A stretch of 64,000 nucleotides of DNA from Garicola koreensis (GTDB lineage: Bacteria; Actinomycetota; Actinomycetes; Actinomycetales; Micrococcaceae): assembly GCF_014195445.1 (NCBI RefSeq), contig NZ_JACIBT010000003.1:62001-126000 (forward strand). Reading direction: 5' to 3'. Each line of letters opens with the position of its first letter. Position 1 is the stretch's first letter. The notes beneath the pieces are model-generated. The model saw only the letters and a list, made by a program, of their open reading frames with translations. It made no database searches and was not told where the DNA came from. This document shows, piece by piece, positions 59,567-64,000 of this stretch. The translations under genes were made by a program, and so were the position numbers.

Positions 59567-60361
59567 TCAGCTGCCGGTGACCAGCGCCTCGCCGCTGGTG
59601 ATGTGAGGACGCTGACGACGACGCCGCACCCCGGCCCGGCTGCGGTCTGCACGCAGATAGGTCAGGCACCGGCATTCCGGGTGCGGGCTCACACTGCGGT
59701 GGTCGATGCGTCCGGTGGCGGTGCGGCCGATCAGTGCCCCGGATTGGACTGCTGCGGCGCTGTCGCCGTCGATCAGCACCTGCACCTGGTGGGCGGCGAT
59801 CCCTGCTGCGATGGTGCTGGTCGTCGCCGGCGCGATTGCCCTGCTGCCGCGCTCATCGCCAGCCTCGGGATCCTCGGCGAGCCCGTGCAGCACTAAGCAC
59901 TGGGGGCAGAGTCCGCTGCCGGCGGCGAGCATCGGCCCGATGCAGAATCCGGATGCGGACAGCTCCACCGGCAGCACGGCAGTCTCGCCCTGATCTGCAG
60001 CCCGCAGCCTGGCCCAGGCCGGCTCGCCGTCAGCGACCACCAGGCGCAGGTCCAGGCCGATGAGCGCTGAGTCTTCGGGAGCTTCCAGGACTGCGCTGCG
60101 CGAGTCCGGGCGCTGAAGCATCCGGCAGGCGACGTCGGCGCGCGGCCGGCCGCGGTCTGCACGTCGGTAGGCAGGGTCGGAGGCGGTGATGGGGCGCTCA
60201 TCACGCAGCAGCACTGTTCCGATGCCCAATTCGATGAGCTGCTCAGCGATGCGGATACCAGTGGTCCCCAGGCCTTCGACCAGCACCGTGGCGAGCCGGC
60301 GGCGGGCGGTTCGGACAGCGTCAGGATGGTCAGCGGCAGGATGGTCAGCGCGGCAAGTCAT
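59567..60361 (-). CDS. ThiF/MoeB-like Rossmann protein
   Basis: A 264-aa protein related to E1-like adenylyltransferases. The nucleotide-binding loop is VEGLGTTGIRIAEQLIELG. A zinc-type pair of CPQC (GSGLCPQCLVLHG) and CRC (HPECRCLTYL) is present, as is a helix rich in Ala (APATTSTIAAGIAAHQVQVLIDG). It is shorter than typical ThiF and I do not see a clear adenylation arginine pair. Such genes commonly sit beside uvrD2 in Micrococcaceae. The substrate is unknown. Confidence 0.75.
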   Translation of the reverse strand: MTCRADHPAADHPDAVRTARRRLATVLVEGLGTTGIRIAEQLIELGIGTVLLRDERPITASDPAYRRADRGRPRADVACRMLQRPDSRSAVLEAPEDSALIGLDLRLVVADGEPAWARLRAADQGETAVLPVELSASGFCIGPMLAAGSGLCPQCLVLHGLAEDPEAGDERGSRAIAPATTSTIAAGIAAHQVQVLIDGDSAAAVQSGALIGRTATGRIDHRSVSPHPECRCLTYLRADRSRAGVRRRRQRPHITSGEALVTGS

Positions 60362-60479
60362 TGGACACCTTTTGATGTGGTTTGAACGTATTAAGTGCTG
60401 ATCATTCTTCCTGAAAATCGGCGGCGCTGCTGCGGTTATGCACAGCCGCGGCGTCCGTGCCGCCGATTAGAGTGGAGTT

Positions 60480-61025
60480 GTGAGTGGGCAGATTGAAGAT
60501 TCAGTGGTGGTCGACGATGAGGCCGTGATCGTCATCCGTTCGGCCAAACGCAGACGCACGGTCACCGGGGATCTGGTGGCGGGCCAACTGCGCCTGCGCG
60601 TGCCGATGCGTTTGGGCCGCGCCGACGTGGAGGCTCATGCCCGCGCCTTCCGGAAACGACTGGTGGGTCGCTCGGGGCACTCGGCAGCAAGCGACGAGCA
60701 GCTGCTGACGCGGGCCCAGGAGCTGGCTGTGCAGTACTTCGAGGGCTCGGTGCAGCCCCGTTCGGTCAGCTGGTCCTCGCGGCAGCTGAAGCGTTGGGGT
60801 TCCACCACCTCGACCACCGGCAGCATCAGGCTCTCCGCCCGGCTGCAGAATATGCCGGGTTGGGTGGTGGACTCGGTGCTGGTCCACGAACTGGCACACC
60901 TGATCGAACCAGACCACGGTGAGCGTTTCCAACAGCTGGTGGCACGGTATCGGCGCACTGCCGAGGCCGACGCGTTCCTCGCCGGGGTCAGCTGGGCCGA
61001 ACAGCATCTGGTCGCCGGCGACTAA
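60480..61025 (+). CDS. YgjP-type M48 metallopeptidase
   Basis: A 181-aa protein with the zinc motif LVHELAHLIEPDHGERF near residue 140 and the third-ligand region in HGERFQQLVARY. The N-terminal strand part and WSSRQLKRWGSTTSTTGSIRL are typical of YgjP/WLM-like peptidases. GTG start. It ends three bases before the convergent uvrD2 stop. The cellular role is unknown. Confidence 0.9.
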   Translation: MSGQIEDSVVVDDEAVIVIRSAKRRRTVTGDLVAGQLRLRVPMRLGRADVEAHARAFRKRLVGRSGHSAASDEQLLTRAQELAVQYFEGSVQPRSVSWSSRQLKRWGSTTSTTGSIRLSARLQNMPGWVVDSVLVHELAHLIEPDHGERFQQLVARYRRTAEADAFLAGVSWAEQHLVAGD

Positions 61026-61028
61026 GCC

Positions 61029-63143
61029 TCACCCGGCCTCGACATAGCTGAAGATGGCGGCTTTGAGCCGTTCCCCGTGCTGCTGCAGCTTGCGCTCACC
61101 GATGCCTGGAATCTTCAGCAGCTCCTCATCGGTGGTGGGTTTGTGCTCGGCCAGCAGCTCCAGGGTGGCATCGCCGAGAATCATGAAGGCCTTCATCTGC
61201 AGCTCCTTGGCGTAGGAGAGCCTCCAGGAGCGCAGCTGCTCGAAGAGCTGCTCGTCGTAACGGACGGGGCAGTCCTGGCAGCGGCGGCGCTTGATCTGGG
61301 TTCCGACGGTGAGGACGTCTCCGCATCCGGCGCAGGTGATCGGCCGGCGTCGACGAGCCGCGGCGTTGGGACTGAGCGTGCCGCCGCCGGGGGCGATGCG
61401 GCGCGCCTGCGGTTCGAGTCCGAGCGTTCTGCGCAGCGGGATGAGGAACCGGGAGGGTCGGCGTCGTCCCCTGCCCCCGGCGTGGCGGGCGGAGGCGGAG
61501 CTCAGCGACAGGTGGGTGCGTGCCCTGGTGATGCCCACGTAGAGCAGCCGGCGCTCCTCGTCGATCTTCAGCTGGGAGTCGGCGAAGGAGATCGGCATCA
61601 GCCCTTCGTTGAGTCCGGCCAGGAAGACCGCGTCCCACTCCAGCCCCTTGGCGGAGTGCAGGGAGGCCAGCGTGACGCCTTCGACCGTGGGTGCGTGCTG
61701 GGACGCCGAGCGCTCATCCAGTTCTGCGATGAAGTCACGCAGCGTCATGCCGTGGCGCTCGGAGGCGAGCTGGTCGGCCAGGGCCACCAGTGCGGCCAGG
61801 GACTCCCAGCGTTCCCGCACCGCTCCGGCACTGGTGGGTGCCTGGGCCTTCCACCCGTGGGAGGAGAGCACGGCACGCACCTGGTGGCCCAGCTCCTCGG
61901 AGCCGTCATCGGCCGTCACAGAGGAGGTCCGCAGCGCGGCCAGCGCCTCCCTCACCTCGGGGCGGGAGAAGAAGCGTTCGGACCCGCGAAGCTGGTAGGA
62001 GACTCCGGCGGAGGCCAGGGCCTGTTCGAAGGTCTGGGACTGGCCGTTGGTGCGGTAGAGCACAGCGATCTCGCTCAGCGGTGTCCCTGCATCACGCAGC
62101 TGCACGATCTGCTCGGCGACCCAGGATGCTTCGGCGTCGTCGTCGGCGTGCTCGGTGAGCGTCGGCGTGGGCCCGGCCTCCCGCTGGGAGATCAGCTGCA
62201 GCGGCTCAGGCCACGGAGCCGCTGAGCTGCTGCGCCGGTCCGCGAGCAGCTGATTGGCCAAGGAGACCACCTGGGGTGTGGACCGGTAGTCGCGGACCAG
62301 CTTGACCATCTCGGCGTTGGGATAGCGGCGCCGGAACTTCAGCAGATAATCGGGGGTGGCGCCGGTGAACGAGTAGATGGTCTGAGCGGCGTCGCCGACG
62401 ACGCAGAGATCGTCGCGGCCGCCCAGCCAGAGGTCCAGCAGCCGCTGCTGCAGCGGTGAGACGTCCTGATACTCATCCACCACGAAGTGCCGGTACTGCC
62501 GGCGGACCTGGGCTGCGACGCGCTCCTCGTTCTCCAGCATCCCGGCGGTGAACAGCAGCACGTCTTCGAAGTCCATCAGCTGCCGGTCGGCTTTGATGTC
62601 CTCGTACGCCTGGTACAGCTTCGCGAAGCTCTGGTGGTCGGCCCCGCCGGGCTCCGGACGGTCAGCGGCCTGGGCAAGGTACCCCTCGGGGGTCAGCGTG
62701 GAGACCTTGGACCACTCGATCTCGGAGGCGAAGTCACGCAGGCTGGCCCGGTCGGTGGTGATGCGCAGCCGTTTGGCCGCCTCGGCCAGCAGACGCACCT
62801 TGTAGTCGAGGATCTGCGGCAGCGGCCCTCCTACAGCCACCGGCCAGAAGTACTGCAGCTGGCGCAGCGCGGCCGCGTGGAAGGTGCGCGCCTGTACGCC
62901 CGGGGCTCCCAAACCAGTCAGCCGCGAGCGCATCTCGGCCGCCGCCCGGGCGGTGAACGTCACCGCCAGCACCCGATGGGGATCATAGGTTCCGGTGCGC
63001 ACACCGTAGGCGATGCGGTGGGTGATCGCGCGCGTCTTTCCGGTTCCGGCACCTGCCAGGATGCACAGCGGCCCGGTCAGCGTGGCGGCGGCCACGCGCT
63101 GTTCTTCATCGAGTCCGGCCAGGACCCCCTCAGCGTCGGTCAT
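61029..63143 (-). CDS. uvrD2: ATP-dependent DNA helicase UvrD2
   Basis: A 704-aa superfamily 1 helicase with Q-motif LDEEQRVAA, Walker A GAGTGKTRAI, motif II VDEYQDVSPLQQR, motif III GDAAQTIYSF, motif V SLHSAKGLEWDAVFL and motif VI VGITRARTHLSL. A four-cysteine cluster (CAGCGDVL...CQDC) and a C-terminal HRDC domain (LRSWRLSYAKELQMKAFMILGD) identify UvrD2 rather than UvrD1. The start at 63143 (MTDAEGVL) is chosen because the helicase begins there. It functions in DNA repair. Confidence 0.96.
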   Translation of the reverse strand: MTDAEGVLAGLDEEQRVAAATLTGPLCILAGAGTGKTRAITHRIAYGVRTGTYDPHRVLAVTFTARAAAEMRSRLTGLGAPGVQARTFHAAALRQLQYFWPVAVGGPLPQILDYKVRLLAEAAKRLRITTDRASLRDFASEIEWSKVSTLTPEGYLAQAADRPEPGGADHQSFAKLYQAYEDIKADRQLMDFEDVLLFTAGMLENEERVAAQVRRQYRHFVVDEYQDVSPLQQRLLDLWLGGRDDLCVVGDAAQTIYSFTGATPDYLLKFRRRYPNAEMVKLVRDYRSTPQVVSLANQLLADRRSSSAAPWPEPLQLISQREAGPTPTLTEHADDDAEASWVAEQIVQLRDAGTPLSEIAVLYRTNGQSQTFEQALASAGVSYQLRGSERFFSRPEVREALAALRTSSVTADDGSEELGHQVRAVLSSHGWKAQAPTSAGAVRERWESLAALVALADQLASERHGMTLRDFIAELDERSASQHAPTVEGVTLASLHSAKGLEWDAVFLAGLNEGLMPISFADSQLKIDEERRLLYVGITRARTHLSLSSASARHAGGRGRRRPSRFLIPLRRTLGLEPQARRIAPGGGTLSPNAAARRRRPITCAGCGDVLTVGTQIKRRRCQDCPVRYDEQLFEQLRSWRLSYAKELQMKAFMILGDATLELLAEHKPTTDEELLKIPGIGERKLQQHGERLKAAIFSYVEAG

Positions 63144-63245
63144 GGCATCTACGGTATCCCCGCAGGCGGACTCTCCGCGCCGAGTTTCCACAGGTTCCCG
63201 CGTTGCACCCGTGAACTCGGCCCACGGGTGGCTAGGCTGACCTGC

Positions 63246-64000
63246 GTGCGATGGACTTCGATGGAACTGGCCGCCCTGGCCACGCGTGCCGTTCCAGGGC
63301 TCTCCCCGACCGGGGTGGCAGATGCCCCCGATGATGCGCGCGACTTTATGGCCGCCGTCGTCGTCGACACCTCCGGGAATCGATGGCGGGTCCGTGGCCC
63401 CCAGCACGCTCAGGCCGCGATGCGCCTGGAGACTGAGGTCCAGGTGCTGCGCGGATTCTCTACCGCGATCCGCGCGGAGCTCCCGTTCCGGGTGCCCTCG
63501 GTGGCCGGGGCCACCCGGGTGGACGATATGCGGGTCTTCGTCTACAACCACCTGCCCGGTGCCACCAGAGATCTGGAGCAGCTCACGGCCTCCGGGGCTG
63601 AGCTGACTGAGGACCTGGGCCGGACCATGGCCGCGATCCATGACCTCTCCGAAACGGTGGTCGACCATGCCGATCTGCCGCGGCACACCGCCGAACGGCT
63701 GCGGCAGCGGCGGCTGAACGAACTGGACTCCGCCGCCGCCACGGGTCAGGTGCCGCCCGCGCTGCTGCGGCGCTGGGAACACGCCATGGAGGACAAGGAC
63801 CTCTGGAACTTCACGCCTGCTGTGGTGCACGGCGACCTGCACGAGGACAATCTGCTCGTCGAGGGTGAGCGCGTGGTGGCGGTCACCGGGTGGACCGATC
63901 TGCACATCGGCGATCCTGCCGATGACCTGGCCTGGCTGATCGCCTCACCGGAGCGGCAATTCTCTGACGCCGTCGTCGCCGCCTACCGGGCTCAGCGCAG
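63246..64000 (+). CDS. Phosphotransferase of the APH family (runs off the window)
   Basis: 251 codons are visible. The kinase-like fold shows the small lobe (MRLETEVQVLRGFS) and a hinge near MRVFVYNHLPG. The catalytic loop is VVHGDLHEDNLLV and the metal-binding region VTGWTDLHIGDPADDLAWLI. It resembles the macrolide-phosphotransferase-like proteins common next to uvrD2 in actinobacteria, so drug resistance should not be assumed. It starts at GTG 63246 or ATG 63261; neither has a clear ribosome site. It is divergent from uvrD2. Confidence 0.85.
   Translation, partial: MRWTSMELAALATRAVPGLSPTGVADAPDDARDFMAAVVVDTSGNRWRVRGPQHAQAAMRLETEVQVLRGFSTAIRAELPFRVPSVAGATRVDDMRVFVYNHLPGATRDLEQLTASGAELTEDLGRTMAAIHDLSETVVDHADLPRHTAERLRQRRLNELDSAAATGQVPPALLRRWEHAMEDKDLWNFTPAVVHGDLHEDNLLVEGERVVAVTGWTDLHIGDPADDLAWLIASPERQFSDAVVAAYRAQR

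Noticed and set aside
63246-64000. Macrolide resistance phosphotransferase
   Set aside because: The APH fold is clear, but the position beside uvrD2 is a conserved housekeeping location in related actinobacteria and the substrate cannot be read from sequence.

Overview
The window is high-GC DNA from an actinobacterium, most likely a Micrococcales/Micrococcaceae member of the Nesterenkonia-Arthrobacter type. The evidence is an mtrA-mtrB-lpqB cassette, UvrD2, a UPF0182 membrane protein beside a YlbL-type PDZ/Lon protease, pdxST, many GTG starts and strong third-position GC bias. The genus is an inference from gene content. No rRNA and no CRISPR array were seen.

Layout. 1-30455 is chromosomal backbone: lpqB (cut by the window edge), mtrB and mtrA on the minus strand; a five-gene plus-strand run (membrane protein, DUF4129, DUF4350, MoxR ATPase, DUF58); mnmA, chorismate mutase and a MetE-like protein; a TetR regulator with a divergent membrane protein; an alcohol dehydrogenase and a flavin reductase; a cysteine desulfurase, a J-domain protein and TrmL; a one-piece sigma-like/RskA-like protein; a PIG-L deacetylase and an HtrA protease; a coiled-coil protein and PspA; pdxST; a vLRR-type membrane protein and a Na+/H+ antiporter; and a MarR regulator divergent from an ABC exporter.

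30456-53400 is a mosaic accessory island. It starts with an IS481-like relic that has cut a RES toxin, followed by several toxin-antitoxin genes. Next is an ISL3-type insertion sequence that is itself interrupted by a three-recombinase (RIT-type) element with 84-bp inverted repeats. Then come a tyrosine integrase beside a tRNA-Thr 3' fragment and a PIN/HTH toxin-antitoxin pair. A seven-gene co-directional metal module follows, probably for copper: response regulator, histidine kinase, DUF418 protein, DUF305 protein, CueP, CDF transporter and DMT transporter. The island closes with two NlpC/P60 wall hydrolase genes, a truncated second ISL3 copy in opposite orientation and two divergent small HTH regulators. 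It ends at the 3' side of an initiator tRNA-Met gene (53404-53477).

53404-64000 is backbone again: tRNA-fMet, the UPF0182 protein, a YlbL-type protease, a zinc metalloprotease-like protein, a ThiF-like protein, a YgjP-type metallopeptidase, UvrD2 and a phosphotransferase that runs off the end.

The most interesting signals are: (1) a cysteine-free single polypeptide joining a degenerate ECF sigma factor to an RskA-type membrane anti-sigma segment; (2) a CDF cation transporter that has lost both site-A aspartates; (3) a recurring 11-bp-period tandem operator upstream of three promoters of the metal module, resembling the CopR box; and (4) the nested RIT-in-ISL3 structure and the second, inverted ISL3 copy.
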